From Hongsoonwoonella zoysiae (lineage in GTDB: Bacteria; Pseudomonadota; Alphaproteobacteria; Rhizobiales; Stappiaceae), in NCBI RefSeq assembly GCF_013266695.1, contig NZ_JABRXF010000003.1, forward strand, positions 310,001 through 374,000: 64,000 bases of DNA, read 5' to 3'. The position numbers and the translations under genes were made by a program. Shown piece after piece: positions 9,860-18,899 of the stretch. The first letter of the stretch is position 1; every line of letters begins with the position of its first letter. The notes below the pieces were generated by a model, which saw only the letters and a list, made by a program, of their open reading frames with translations, did not search any database and was not told where the DNA came from.

Positions 9860-10059
9860 CCTCCTTCAGCCGGGACGATGGCATCTAAGTCTGAAAAAGC
9901 GGTTATTCGGCCCGAGAAAAATTCGAAGACCTGCATTAATCTTTTCCACGCGGCGTCCGAGGGTTGACGCAAGAACTTCAAGGCAATCGCCGCTACATAG
10001 GCAAACCTGCACGACCTGCCGTTAACATCGCGTTTTCGCGATAGACCGTAAAAAATCGT

Positions 10060-10266
10060 TTATCGAGCGCCGCCGTGCCCATTGCGTTTCGTTTCGCTTT
10101 CGTCGGCACCGTTCTTGGCATCGGGAAGGTCATCGTCGCTGAGGATGCGCCATTTCGCACCTTCCAGGTCATCGAACTGTCCGGATTTCAGCGACCAAAG
10201 GAACGCGCCAAGGCCAAGAAGCCCGAGAAAAAGCGCAATCGGAACGAGATAGATAAGGACATCCAT
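10060..10266 (-). CDS. ccoS: cbb3-type cytochrome oxidase assembly protein CcoS
   Basis: A 68-aa protein with one N-terminal membrane segment (about 4-24), followed by the family mark GQFDDLEGAKWRIL-like sequence and an acidic, polar tail. CcoS is needed for cofactor insertion (heme and copper) into CcoN. Its ATG shares one base with the stop of ccoI (TGATG), so translation is coupled. It is the last gene of ccoGHIS. About 200 non-coding bases follow, with only a weak hairpin. Confidence 0.93.
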   Translation of the reverse strand: MDVLIYLVPIALFLGLLGLGAFLWSLKSGQFDDLEGAKWRILSDDDLPDAKNGADESETKRNGHGGAR

Positions 10267-12479
10267 CAGCCCCGGCCCCCCCGTCCGGCCTGACCGAAAC
10301 GAAGACGAAGCGCATTGGCCGTCACCACGACCGAGGAAGCCGACATCGCAAGTGCGGCAATAAGCGGCGTGACGAAACCGAGAACGGCGAAAGGAACAGC
10401 AATCACGTTGTAAAGCGCCGAGAAACCGAGATTCTCGACCATGGCCCGTTTCGAAACACCGGCGATATGCAGGGCGTCGGCAACCGGCGCAAGATGTTTG
10501 CCGAGGAAAACCGCATCGGCTGCGGACTGGCTGATGTGTACGGCCGTGACCGGCGAAATCGAAACATATGCGGCGGCAAGTGCCGGTGCGTCGTTGAGGC
10601 CGTCGCCGACCATCAGAACCTTCCGTCCCTCCCGCGCAAGTTCATCAAGGCGGGTTATCTTGTCGCTCGGCGATTGTTCCGCGCTCCAGCGGGTCACACC
10701 GAGTGCTTTCGCAACAGCCTCGACAGGAGCCGAACGGTCGCCGGAAAGGATTTCGACTTCCAGCCCCTTCAGCTTGAGACGGTCGATCGTCTCGCGTGCG
10801 TCCTCTCGCAGTTGCTGCTGAAGCCAGAAGAAATGGCTGTTCCCGTCGCCATCGCGGTAGACGATCAGCGATGCGCCGTCCCTTGCTTCGGGCTTGTCCA
10901 TCATGCTGGCCGGGTCAACTCCGCAAAAAAGAGCGCTGCCGAGACGAATTTCCCGGCCTTTCCCATCAATGGCGTGCACACCGCTGCCGGATACTTCGGC
11001 AGCATCCGTATGGGGGTGTTCTGCCCCGCTTGCCGCAGCAAGGGATGCGGCCAACGGATGATGGCTTGAAAGGGCCAGTCGGCCGGCCTCCTGGAGGGTC
11101 CGGCTCGAAATATCCTTCTGGTTGATGAGCTCCGGTATTGCGAGCGTCAAAGTGCCCGTCTTGTCGAAGACCACTGTATCCGCATCGGCAAGGCGTTCGA
11201 TCGCATCGCCGGAGTTCAGCAATACGCCCGAGCGGAAAAGCAACCCGGAGGCGACCACCTGCACGGCGGGGATAGCCAGACCGAGCGCGCATGGGCAGGT
11301 GATGATGAGTACGGAAATCGAAACGACAACCGACTGCTGCCATCCCGCCCCGATCAAGAGCCAACCGGCGAAGGTCAGACCAGCCGCCAGATGCACCACG
11401 GGCGCATAAAGGCTGGCAGCCCGGTCGGCCAGCCGCACATAGGTCGATTTCGCCTGGGCCGCGGTTTCAAGCAGGCGGTTGACGTCATCAAGCAGCGTCT
11501 TGCCGGAAGCGGCGGTCACCCTGACGGTCAGATTGCCCGAGGCGTTAAGTGTGCCAGCATAAACGGTTTGGCCCGCGCAAACCGCCTTGAGCGCCGTTTC
11601 CCCGGTGACGAGACTCTGGTCAATCTCGGAAGCACCCTTCTCCACCACCCCGTCGAGTGGCACGCGTTCGCCGGCGCGTACAAGCACGCATTCACCTGGC
11701 TCCACCTTCGAAAGCGGCACTTCCCGCACCGTGCCGTCATCGAGCAGCTTTGCCGCGCTCTCGGCCTTTAGTGCCGCGATATTCTCCGCGAAAGCCCGCG
11801 TGCGCCGCCTCATGCCGTGGTCGAGGTAGCGGCCGATCAGCAGGAAGAAGAGCAGCATAACGGCAGATTCGAAATAGGCGTGCTCCGCATGCTGGGCTGT
11901 CTGGACGATTGAAAGAAACACCGCCAACATAACGCCAAGGACGATCGGCACATCCATGTTGAGACGCCGTCCCTTGATCGCCGACCATGCGGAGCGGAAG
12001 AACGGTCTCCCCGCATAGGCAGTCGCAGGCAGCGCGATCAACGCCGAAAGCCAGTGAAAGAAGTCCCGCGTTTCCGGCGTGATGTCGGTTGCGTTGCCCG
12101 ACCAGACTGAGACGGAAAGCAGCATGATGTTCATCGCCGCGAAACCGGCGACTGCCATCGCCCGCAGAAGCTCGCGCCCCTGCGCATCGCCTCGTTCACG
12201 AACCTCCGCCGGGTCGAAAGGATGCGCGGCATAGCCAAGCCGCGACAGCCGGTCGACAATCGTCTGCGGAGCGGTCTCGCCTTCATTCCAGTCGACGGAA
12301 AGCCTGTGGCTCGTCAGGTTGAGCCGCGCATTCTTCACGCCTGGCAGGCCGGCCAACCCGCGTTCGATCTCCACCATGCAGGCCGCACAGGTTACGCCCT
12401 CCACGGCAAGGTCCATATGCATCGCGCCGTCATCGGCCACGCTGACGAAAGAGTCCCAATCGCGCTCATGCACACTCAT
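10266..12479 (-). CDS. ccoI: Copper-translocating P1B-type ATPase CcoI/FixI
   Basis: A 737-aa membrane pump delivering copper for cbb3 oxidase assembly. In order: an N-terminal heavy-metal domain with CxxC (C31, C34), membrane helices, the metal-binding CPC in the sixth helix (C395-P-C397), the phosphorylated D439 in DKTGTLT, an HP motif (SSHHPLA) and the hinge GDGLNDAPAL. The ATG at 12479 lies 23 bases after the ccoH stop; an open extension to 12584 would overlap ccoH. It belongs to the FixI/CtpA2 type of slow Cu+ exporter, inferred from position between fixH and ccoS rather than from transport data. Confidence 0.94.
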   Translation of the reverse strand: MSVHERDWDSFVSVADDGAMHMDLAVEGVTCAACMVEIERGLAGLPGVKNARLNLTSHRLSVDWNEGETAPQTIVDRLSRLGYAAHPFDPAEVRERGDAQGRELLRAMAVAGFAAMNIMLLSVSVWSGNATDITPETRDFFHWLSALIALPATAYAGRPFFRSAWSAIKGRRLNMDVPIVLGVMLAVFLSIVQTAQHAEHAYFESAVMLLFFLLIGRYLDHGMRRRTRAFAENIAALKAESAAKLLDDGTVREVPLSKVEPGECVLVRAGERVPLDGVVEKGASEIDQSLVTGETALKAVCAGQTVYAGTLNASGNLTVRVTAASGKTLLDDVNRLLETAAQAKSTYVRLADRAASLYAPVVHLAAGLTFAGWLLIGAGWQQSVVVSISVLIITCPCALGLAIPAVQVVASGLLFRSGVLLNSGDAIERLADADTVVFDKTGTLTLAIPELINQKDISSRTLQEAGRLALSSHHPLAASLAAASGAEHPHTDAAEVSGSGVHAIDGKGREIRLGSALFCGVDPASMMDKPEARDGASLIVYRDGDGNSHFFWLQQQLREDARETIDRLKLKGLEVEILSGDRSAPVEAVAKALGVTRWSAEQSPSDKITRLDELAREGRKVLMVGDGLNDAPALAAAYVSISPVTAVHISQSAADAVFLGKHLAPVADALHIAGVSKRAMVENLGFSALYNVIAVPFAVLGFVTPLIAALAMSASSVVVTANALRLRFGQAGRGGRG

Positions 12480-12502
12480 GAAAGCCGCCTTGCGTGCGCC
12501 GT

Positions 12503-13024
12503 TCACTCGGCAGAAAGGAACATGCGGTTGCGGGAACGAAAGACGACGCCATCGGCGCCTTCCGCTTCCAGTTCCAGGATCCACCGCCCTTCGCTCACTC
12601 CGGATGCAATGCCCGTGTAGCTTCCGCTCTCGCCCTCGCTCAGCGTGACTGTACGATACGCTTGTGCACTCGCGGGGCGGATGAAGGTCGCCGTAAAAGC
12701 AAGTCCGCTCAAGGGAGAGCCGGCCTCGTCTCTGGCGAGGATCCCGATGTCGGCGGTTCCGTCCGCGCGCCGCTTGACATTTGCTTCCACGCCCCAGTGA
12801 CGCTTCGCCTGCTCCTTCGAGGCGGCGATCTCCTCATTATAGGTGAGGCCGGCCTTGTAGGAGCTTTCAACGGCGACACCGGGAAAAGAGCCGAGCGCCA
12901 GCCATATGAAGACGGCATTCGCCGCGAAGATCGCACCGAAGAAACCGCAAAGCCAGATCAGGACAGTGCGTCCCGTCACTCGCCTTTCCTTGTTCTTGAG
13001 CCCGGGTGCTGTGCTTGCTTGCAT
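12503..13024 (-). CDS. ccoH: FixH family cbb3 oxidase assembly protein
   Basis: A 173-aa protein with one membrane helix (about residues 20-45) and an exported domain with the typical NEEI-near-ASKEQAKRHW stretch. FixH/CcoH stays bound to the cbb3 complex and is needed for its stability. It lies 39 bases after ccoG and 23 before ccoI. Length and gene order match other rhizobial fixGHIS operons. Confidence 0.92.
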   Translation of the reverse strand: MQASTAPGLKNKERRVTGRTVLIWLCGFFGAIFAANAVFIWLALGSFPGVAVESSYKAGLTYNEEIAASKEQAKRHWGVEANVKRRADGTADIGILARDEAGSPLSGLAFTATFIRPASAQAYRTVTLSEGESGSYTGIASGVSEGRWILELEAEGADGVVFRSRNRMFLSAE

Positions 13025-13063
13025 GGTCGTTTCCGTAATTCCTGCCTAACCAAGGCACCCAAA

Positions 13064-14521
13064 TCAGGGCGCCTTGAAGAAGTCGCTTGCCGTTGCTTCC
13101 TCGCCTGAGGAAAGCTCAAAGATGCGGAATGTTACCGGCGTCGATTTTGGCATGGTGACACCTTCCGGGGAGAAGACAAGCACGCGCACTTCGCGGGTCT
13201 GGTCGCGGCCGACGGTCACCACCGGCTTGCCGTCCACGGCCTTGTCCACGCCGACCACCTCGATTCTGCTATCGTCCGGCATCCCTTCAACCGAAAGGAC
13301 GAAGTCCCTCGCCGAAGGCTCCTTGTTGAGGAAGCGCACGGTATAGCCGTTGCGCACCGTGCCGTCCGACTGTTCGACGTATATCGGGTTGCGGTCATGC
13401 AGCACATTTATGCCGGCAACATCGCGCGTGGCGAACGCGAATGCCATGATCGCTGCAACGCCGAGGATGATCACCGCGTAGATGATCGTGCGCGGCCGGA
13501 CGATGCGATAGGTCGCCGGCAAGCCTTCGGCGCGGCGCTTGATATTATCGTCTGTGTCATAACCGATCAGGCCGGTCGGCTTGCCGATCTTGGTCATCAC
13601 CGTGTCGCAGGCATCGATGCAAAGACCGCACTGGATGCAGTCGAGTTGCAAGCCCTTGCGGATGTCCACTCCCGTCGGGCAGGCGTGGAGACACTGATAG
13701 CAGTCTATGCAGTCGCCGGCTGGCTGTCCCTGAGCCGTCAGTTTCTTGTTTTCCTTAAGAGAACCGCGCGGCTCGCCCCGGTCCCAGCGATAGGCGACAT
13801 TCAGCGCGTCGTCATCGGTCAGCGCCGCCTGTATGCGCGGCCATGGGCACATGAAAACGCAGACCTGCTCACGCATGTGGCCCGCAAGCGTGTAGGTCGT
13901 AAATGTCAGGATCGCGATCCACGCATAGGCCGCCATGGCAGCCTGGCCCGTGGCGAGATCGACCACCAGAGTCGGCGCGTCGGCGAAATAAAGGACCCAG
14001 GCGCCGCCCGTCCACCACGCGATCATCAGCCAAAGGAAATGCTTGGCGCCTTTGCGCGCCACTTTCTGGGCCGTCCAGGGCTCCTTGTCGCGGATCATCC
14101 GCTCGCGGCGGTCACCTTCCAAATGGCGCTCAACCCACAGGAACAGGTCGGTCCAGACCGTTTGCGGGCAGAGATAGCCGCACCACAAGCGCCCCGCAAC
14201 GGCGTTCATGAGAAAGAGAGCCATGGAGGCAAGGATCAGGAGGCCCGTGATGTAGTAGACTTCCTGAGGCCAAATCTCGATGAAGAAGAAATACGCGCGC
14301 CGCCCGGCAAGATCGATCAAGACCGCCTGGTCCGGCGCATCCGGCCCCCGATCCCACCTGATGAAGGGCGTAAAATAATAAATACCGAGCGTGACGAAGA
14401 GCAGTGCCCATTTGATCTTGCGGAAGGTGCCTTCCACAGCCATAGGATATATTTTTTTGGCCGACGCGAACCAGGTGTCCTCGTCTTTCGGTGCGGCAAC
14501 CGGTTTCATCTGAGCGTTCAT
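13064..14521 (-). CDS. ccoG: Cytochrome c oxidase accessory protein CcoG/FixG (ferredoxin-type)
   Basis: A 485-aa polyferredoxin membrane protein. Membrane helices occupy the first 300 or so residues. Two 4Fe-4S motifs of the CxxCxxCxxxCP type follow (CIDCYQCLHACP and CIQCGLCIDAC), then a C-terminal immunoglobulin-like periplasmic domain. CcoG reduces Cu(II) to Cu(I) for cbb3 assembly in studied bacteria. The ATG at 14521 is the first normal start; a TTG at 14554 is in frame. It heads ccoGHIS, with an FNR/FixK-type box about 250 bases upstream. Confidence 0.93.
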   Translation of the reverse strand: MNAQMKPVAAPKDEDTWFASAKKIYPMAVEGTFRKIKWALLFVTLGIYYFTPFIRWDRGPDAPDQAVLIDLAGRRAYFFFIEIWPQEVYYITGLLILASMALFLMNAVAGRLWCGYLCPQTVWTDLFLWVERHLEGDRRERMIRDKEPWTAQKVARKGAKHFLWLMIAWWTGGAWVLYFADAPTLVVDLATGQAAMAAYAWIAILTFTTYTLAGHMREQVCVFMCPWPRIQAALTDDDALNVAYRWDRGEPRGSLKENKKLTAQGQPAGDCIDCYQCLHACPTGVDIRKGLQLDCIQCGLCIDACDTVMTKIGKPTGLIGYDTDDNIKRRAEGLPATYRIVRPRTIIYAVIILGVAAIMAFAFATRDVAGINVLHDRNPIYVEQSDGTVRNGYTVRFLNKEPSARDFVLSVEGMPDDSRIEVVGVDKAVDGKPVVTVGRDQTREVRVLVFSPEGVTMPKSTPVTFRIFELSSGEEATASDFFKAP

Positions 14522-15031
14522 CCTACCGTCCGTTCTTCGCTCTATCGACGGCAAGCCCCTCGCGTGCCGACATCGAGATGGTGAGAGCGCTTTCGCCCGA
14601 CCCCGCTGCGCCCATTCCCGGCAGTAAATACCTGCCTGGGAAAGGTTTTGCCGTGTGACAGGTTGGCCGCGCGACGATCCGTCACGGCTTGAACCCGTTC
14701 GCCAGCATGTGCGCGATCAACGAGGCACACCCTTGCCGCGATCACTATTCGAGCGTGGGCGCTGCGACATTGACAAGTGTCAATCCACGCCCTCCCGGCC
14801 GGTCACACACGCGTTATCGCGACGCCTCTGAATTTAGCCCAATACGTTGAAGTCAAACGTTTTCCTCGCCCCTCCTAATCATCGCGCAAGAGCGCTCAAC
14901 CAACCGCGTCAAATCGGCTGAAAATGTTCGGTGCCCGGCATTTCGTTAGGATACCATGGAAGCTGTCCGAATATCGAACCGAAGAAGTTCGAGTCGTACA
15001 GAAAGGTCTTTAAACAGGGGGAGTTGCTTCC
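14522..15031. other. Divergent regulatory gap between ccoG and the copper amine oxidase gene
   Basis: These 510 bases contain no convincing gene. They hold the leftward ccoG promoter with an FNR/FixK-type box (14770-14783), and the rightward promoter of the amine oxidase, for which I see no clear operator. A GGGGGAG ribosome site stands just before the amine oxidase ATG. Confidence 0.5.
14770..14783. promoter_or_regulatory. FNR/FixK-type box (anaerobox) upstream of ccoG
   Basis: The 14 bases TTGACAAGTGTCAA are a perfect palindrome in the TTGAY-N4-RTCAA format bound by Crp/Fnr-family FixK and FNR proteins. The centre lies about 255 bases upstream of the ccoG ATG and 255 upstream of the amine oxidase ATG, so in principle it could serve either side. 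The ccoG link follows from the known FixK control of ccoGHIS. Confidence 0.75.
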
Positions 15032-17029
15032 ATGAAGTTCTATAAAAGCGGAACGGGCATTGCGGCGGCTGCGGGAATGCTTGTGCTATCGGCGGCAAAT
15101 GCTTACGCCCATCCGCTCGACGGTCTAAGCGAGGCCGAAATATCGCAAGCTGTCCAGCTTCTGAAAAGTAGCGGCAACGCGGGCGACGATACGCTCTTTC
15201 CCTACATAACTTTGAAGGAGCCGGAAAAATCCGTCGTCCTTGCCTGGAAGGAAGGCGATCCCGAACCGCGTGCGGCCACTGTTCATTTCAAGACGCCTGA
15301 CGGTGCGTTCGTCGCGGAAGTCGATCTTGCCGGCGACAGTGTAGTCTCCATCGAGCCTGCCCCCGGCGAGACAATGATACTGCTCGCCGAATTCCTGACG
15401 GCCATGGAACTTGCCACCGGCGCGCCGGAATTCGTCGCGGGGCTGGAAAAGCGCGGCCTGACGGCCGATCAGGTCTTCTGCCTGCCCCTGACCGCAGGTC
15501 GCTTTGGCCTGCCGGAGGAGGAAGGCCGCCGGCTCATGAAGGTTCCCTGCTATCTCCTGCCGGAAGGCTCGAATTTTTATGCCAAACCGATCGAAGGGCT
15601 TTATGCGGTCGTGGATCTTAATGCGCGCGAGGTCGTGGAGGTTTTCGACACCGGGGCGGTACCCGTTCCAGAAGATCCGTGGGGCTATACCGATGAAGAG
15701 GTGGAAAGGCGCACAGGCGCGCTCCGTCCGCAGATGAACGCGGCGAAGCTTTCCCAGCCGGAAGGCGCAAACTTCACCGTTGAGAGCGGCTTCGTGAACT
15801 GGGACATCTGGCGCTTCCGCGTGCGTGTCGACAAACGGCCTGGCGTCGTTATCTCGAATATAGACGTGAATGACGACGGAGACTGGCGCTCGGTGCTCTA
15901 TCAGGCGCATTTGTCGGAAGTTTTCGTTCCTTACATGGACCCGGATGAGGGCTGGTACTGGCGCACCTATATGGATAGCGGAGAGTATGGATTCGGTATC
16001 TTCCTGACCCCGCTGCGCGCCGGCGTGGACTGCCCGGCCTATGGCACATACCTGCCGGCGGTCGTGCATCAGGATGACGGGTCGCCGCTCTCAATCCCCG
16101 ATGCCATCTGCATCTTCGAGCGAAATATCGGTGACCCCGCCTGGCGCCACTATGAGATCTTCGCCCAGTCGGAGGATCAGGCCGTGCCGGCGGAAGGCCG
16201 CCCCGCCACCCAGCTTGTGGTGCGCTCGGCTTCCGAGGTCGGCAATTACGATTATCTTGTCGACTACATCTTCCATCAGGACGGGCGGATCGACGTCATG
16301 GTCGGCTCCACCGGTCTGGATGCGGTCAAGGGTGCGGCCGCGAAGTCCATGAACGACGAAGGCGCCGAGGACGAAACCCGTTTCGGCACCTTGATCGCGC
16401 CGAACCTTATCGCGCCCAACCACGACCATTACTTCAACTTCAAGCTCGATTTCGACGTCGACGGGCGGAAAAACACCTTCATGCGCACCGGGCTTGTCGC
16501 CGGCAATCCGCATGACGAGGCACTTCGCCGCTCGTTCTGGGTGACGGAGACCAAGCTCGCGAAGACCGAGATGGAAGGGCGATACAAGATCAACCCGTCA
16601 ACGCCGGCCATGTACCATGTCATGAACATGAACGCGGAGGGATCGCTCGGCCACAAGCCAGGCTACATGATCGTGCCCAACAACAGCGTCGCCTACGGTC
16701 CGCTGGACTTCGCGGCCGATCCGCCTATGAAGCGCAATGCCTATATCGAGTATACGATCTGGAATACGCCCTATAATCGCGACGAGCGCTATGCGGGAGG
16801 CGAATTCGCCTTTCAGAGCGATGGGTCGGATACGCTTGCGGCATGGGTCGAGAAGGACCGGCCGATCGATAATACCGATGTCGTGACATGGTACACGATG
16901 GGCTTTCACCACATACCCCACACCGAGGATTGGCCGGTCATGTCCACCATGTGGAAAGGCTTCATGCTCAGACCTTTCAATTTCTTCGATCACAACCCTG
17001 CTCTGACGATCAGAACGCCTGAACGATGA
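15032..17029 (+). CDS. Periplasmic copper amine oxidase (primary-amine oxidase)
   Basis: A 665-aa protein with a Sec signal peptide (about 1-26, cut near YAHP). It has the copper amine oxidase set: the catalytic base Asp in YMDSGEYG, the topaquinone-forming Tyr in the motif VGNYDY, the copper ligands HxH (NHDHYFNF) and a late His in GFHHIPHTEDWP. The enzyme turns primary amines into aldehydes, ammonia and H2O2 in the periplasm. It stands alone on the plus strand between ccoGHIS and ccoNOQP. Its copper need may link it to the CcoI/CcoG copper chemistry, but that is only inference. Tyramine, phenethylamine or other monoamines are typical substrates. Confidence 0.92.
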   Translation: MKFYKSGTGIAAAAGMLVLSAANAYAHPLDGLSEAEISQAVQLLKSSGNAGDDTLFPYITLKEPEKSVVLAWKEGDPEPRAATVHFKTPDGAFVAEVDLAGDSVVSIEPAPGETMILLAEFLTAMELATGAPEFVAGLEKRGLTADQVFCLPLTAGRFGLPEEEGRRLMKVPCYLLPEGSNFYAKPIEGLYAVVDLNAREVVEVFDTGAVPVPEDPWGYTDEEVERRTGALRPQMNAAKLSQPEGANFTVESGFVNWDIWRFRVRVDKRPGVVISNIDVNDDGDWRSVLYQAHLSEVFVPYMDPDEGWYWRTYMDSGEYGFGIFLTPLRAGVDCPAYGTYLPAVVHQDDGSPLSIPDAICIFERNIGDPAWRHYEIFAQSEDQAVPAEGRPATQLVVRSASEVGNYDYLVDYIFHQDGRIDVMVGSTGLDAVKGAAAKSMNDEGAEDETRFGTLIAPNLIAPNHDHYFNFKLDFDVDGRKNTFMRTGLVAGNPHDEALRRSFWVTETKLAKTEMEGRYKINPSTPAMYHVMNMNAEGSLGHKPGYMIVPNNSVAYGPLDFAADPPMKRNAYIEYTIWNTPYNRDERYAGGEFAFQSDGSDTLAAWVEKDRPIDNTDVVTWYTMGFHHIPHTEDWPVMSTMWKGFMLRPFNFFDHNPALTIRTPER

Positions 17030-17050
17030 GGCATTGCAGGCAGGCCATAT

Positions 17051-17076
17051 AAAAAGGGCGCCCGTCGGCGCCCTTT
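17051..17076. terminator. Bidirectional intrinsic terminator between amine oxidase and ccoP
   Basis: AAAGGGCGCC (17053-17062) pairs perfectly with GGCGCCCTTT (17067-17076) around a CGTC loop. A run of five A at 17051-17055 becomes a U-run for the leftward ccoP transcript, and TTT ends the rightward one. It sits between two convergent stops, at 17029 and 17100. Confidence 0.85.
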
Positions 17077-17099
17077 CGCCATTGCGTTATGCGTGAATG

Positions 17100-17978
17100 T
17101 TACTGACCGCCACCCAGGGAGTGCACGTAGACGGCAAGCGACTTGACGGTGGCGGGCTCGAGCCTGGGAGCCCACGCCGGCATGACACCGTTTCGGGGAT
17201 TGTTCACCTGGTTCTTGATGGCCTCGATGGATTTTCCATAAAGGTAATTCGAGCCGGTAAGATCCGGCGCGCCAAGCTCCTGCATGCCCTTGCCGTCCTC
17301 GCCGTGGCATGCGGCGCAGTTGTCGATATAGACGGTCAGGCCCGCATCCAGGTCGACGCCGTCTTCAGGTTCGAGCCCGGCGATTGAGCCGACGTAGTTG
17401 GAGACCTGCGTCACTTGCTCATCATCGAGGATCCCGTCGCGGCCGAATGCCGGCATATCGCCGAATCGCGCTTCGTCGTTGCCGTTGCGCACACCATAGC
17501 TGATCGTGTGGTGGATATCGTCGAGCGTACCGCCCCAGATCCATTTGTCATCCTGCAGGTTCGGATAACCGATCGCGCCCGTCGCGCCCGATCCATGACA
17601 AGGTGCGCAGTTGTCGCCGAAAGCCGCCTGGCCGCTCGCCATGGCGAATTCGAGGAGTTCCGGGGTCGAACGGATATCCTCAAGCGAGGCATCGATAAGT
17701 TGTTCGCCCGTCTTCGCGCGCTCCTCAAGCCCCGCGTTATAGGCTGCAAGCGCATCCGCGCGTTGCGATGCGCCGATAACGCCGGCCGTGTAGCTGGAAA
17801 TCAACGGCCAGGACGGATAGACAACCCAATATCCGACCGCCCAGACAACGGTCGCATAGAAGATATAGAGCCACCATTTCGGAAGGGGGTTGTTGAGTTC
17901 CCTCAGCCCATCCCATTCGTGGCCGGTTGTCTCCACCCCGGAGATGGTATCGATTTCCTTGGATTGTGTATCAGCCAT
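17100..17978 (-). CDS. ccoP: cbb3 cytochrome oxidase subunit III (diheme cytochrome c) CcoP
   Basis: A 292-aa membrane-anchored diheme cytochrome c. One membrane helix (about 33-55) is followed by two periplasmic heme c domains with CAPCH (124-128) and CAACH (221-225). Candidate axial Met residues are MPAF (175) and MPAW. It passes electrons from cytochrome c or bc1 to CcoO/CcoN. It is the last gene of ccoNOQP, three bases after ccoQ, and is closed by a strong terminator. Confidence 0.95.
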   Translation of the reverse strand: MADTQSKEIDTISGVETTGHEWDGLRELNNPLPKWWLYIFYATVVWAVGYWVVYPSWPLISSYTAGVIGASQRADALAAYNAGLEERAKTGEQLIDASLEDIRSTPELLEFAMASGQAAFGDNCAPCHGSGATGAIGYPNLQDDKWIWGGTLDDIHHTISYGVRNGNDEARFGDMPAFGRDGILDDEQVTQVSNYVGSIAGLEPEDGVDLDAGLTVYIDNCAACHGEDGKGMQELGAPDLTGSNYLYGKSIEAIKNQVNNPRNGVMPAWAPRLEPATVKSLAVYVHSLGGGQ

Positions 17979-17981
17979 CGA

Positions 17982-18137
17982 TCAATCCTCCCGCAGGGGG
18001 ATATGTGCGGCCTCGTCGAAGCGCTTGCGGTTTTTCGGCCACAAGGCGTATGCGAGTACGCAAAGAAAAAGGATTACGAAGTAGACAAGGCCCCAGGTCT
18101 GCGCGAAGGAAGCCATGGCAGTGTAGGATTCGTTCAT
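17982..18137 (-). CDS. ccoQ: cbb3 cytochrome oxidase subunit CcoQ
   Basis: A 51-aa protein read directly from the minus strand. It starts at the ATG at 18137 and ends at TGA 17982-17984. It begins MNESYTAMASFAQTWGL and has one membrane helix (about 14-34), then the usual WPKNRKRFDEAA basic turn and an acidic end. CcoQ stabilises the core complex. It lies 10 bases after ccoO and 3 before ccoP, in the standard position. GAGTGGGCG before the ATG gives a modest ribosome site. Confidence 0.9.
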   Translation of the reverse strand: MNESYTAMASFAQTWGLVYFVILFLCVLAYALWPKNRKRFDEAAHIPLRED

Positions 18138-18147
18138 CGCCCACTCC

Positions 18148-18882
18148 TCAACGCAGGTTTGCTTTGTCGTCGTAGATGGAGAAGTCGACCAGCGTACCCA
18201 TCATCTGCAGATAGGCGATAAGGGCATCCATCTCCGTCACTTCTCCGGGGTTTCCGTCAAAGTCCCGAACGATTGCATTTGGATAACGCTCCAGGAATGC
18301 GTCGACATCGTTGCCTTCGGGATCGGCCTGGGCCCGAAGGTCGAGCCTGGCGTTGTCGATCTGCTCCTGCGAATAGGGAACGCCCGCCACTGCATTGGCT
18401 TCGAGGTGTGCCGAGATTTCCCGGTCTTCCACCTTCGCTTCGGACAGGAACGGATAGCCCGGCATGATCGATTCAGGCACGACCGACCGCGGATCGATCA
18501 GATGGTCGAGGTGCCATTCGTCGGAATATTTGCCGCCGACGCGGGCTAGGTCAGGGCCTGTGCGCTTGGAGCCCCACTGGAACGGATGATCGTACATGGA
18601 TTCCGCCGCCAGAGAGAAGTGGCCGTAGCGCTCGATCTCGTCGCGCATCGGCCGGATCATCTGCGAGTGGCAGAGGTAGCAGCCTTCGCGGACGTAGACG
18701 TTGCGTCCGGCCAGTTCCAGCGGCGTGTAGGGACGCATGCCCTCCACTTTCTCGATCGTGCTCTTGAGATAGAAGAGCGGCACGATTTCCACCAGGCCGC
18801 CGATCGCAATGACGATGACGATGCCGACGAGCAGGACGAAGGACTTCTTTTCGAAGATTTCGTGCTTTTTCCAAAGCGACAT
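18148..18882 (-). CDS. ccoO: cbb3 cytochrome oxidase subunit II (monoheme cytochrome c) CcoO
   Basis: A 244-aa protein with one N-terminal membrane helix (about 14-38) and a periplasmic heme c site CYLCH (68-72). The typical [14 protein letters not shown] context is present, and a late Met (ESIMPGYPF) is a candidate axial ligand. The ATG at 18882 has GGGAG seven bases upstream, which decides it against the in-frame ATG at 18903 that overlaps ccoN. It relays electrons from CcoP to the CcoN active site. Confidence 0.95.
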   Translation of the reverse strand: MSLWKKHEIFEKKSFVLLVGIVIVIAIGGLVEIVPLFYLKSTIEKVEGMRPYTPLELAGRNVYVREGCYLCHSQMIRPMRDEIERYGHFSLAAESMYDHPFQWGSKRTGPDLARVGGKYSDEWHLDHLIDPRSVVPESIMPGYPFLSEAKVEDREISAHLEANAVAGVPYSQEQIDNARLDLRAQADPEGNDVDAFLERYPNAIVRDFDGNPGEVTEMDALIAYLQMMGTLVDFSIYDDKANLR

Positions 18883-18899
18883 GTTTTTGCTCCCCGTCT

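Noticed and set aside
10027-10042. ATCGCG-TTTT-CGCGAT hairpin after ccoS
   Set aside because: Six-bp stem without a U-tract in the leftward direction; too weak to call a terminator.
14836-14847. TTGAAGTCAA near the amine oxidase promoter as a second FNR box
   Set aside because: Only two bases separate the half-sites, whereas FNR/FixK sites need four.
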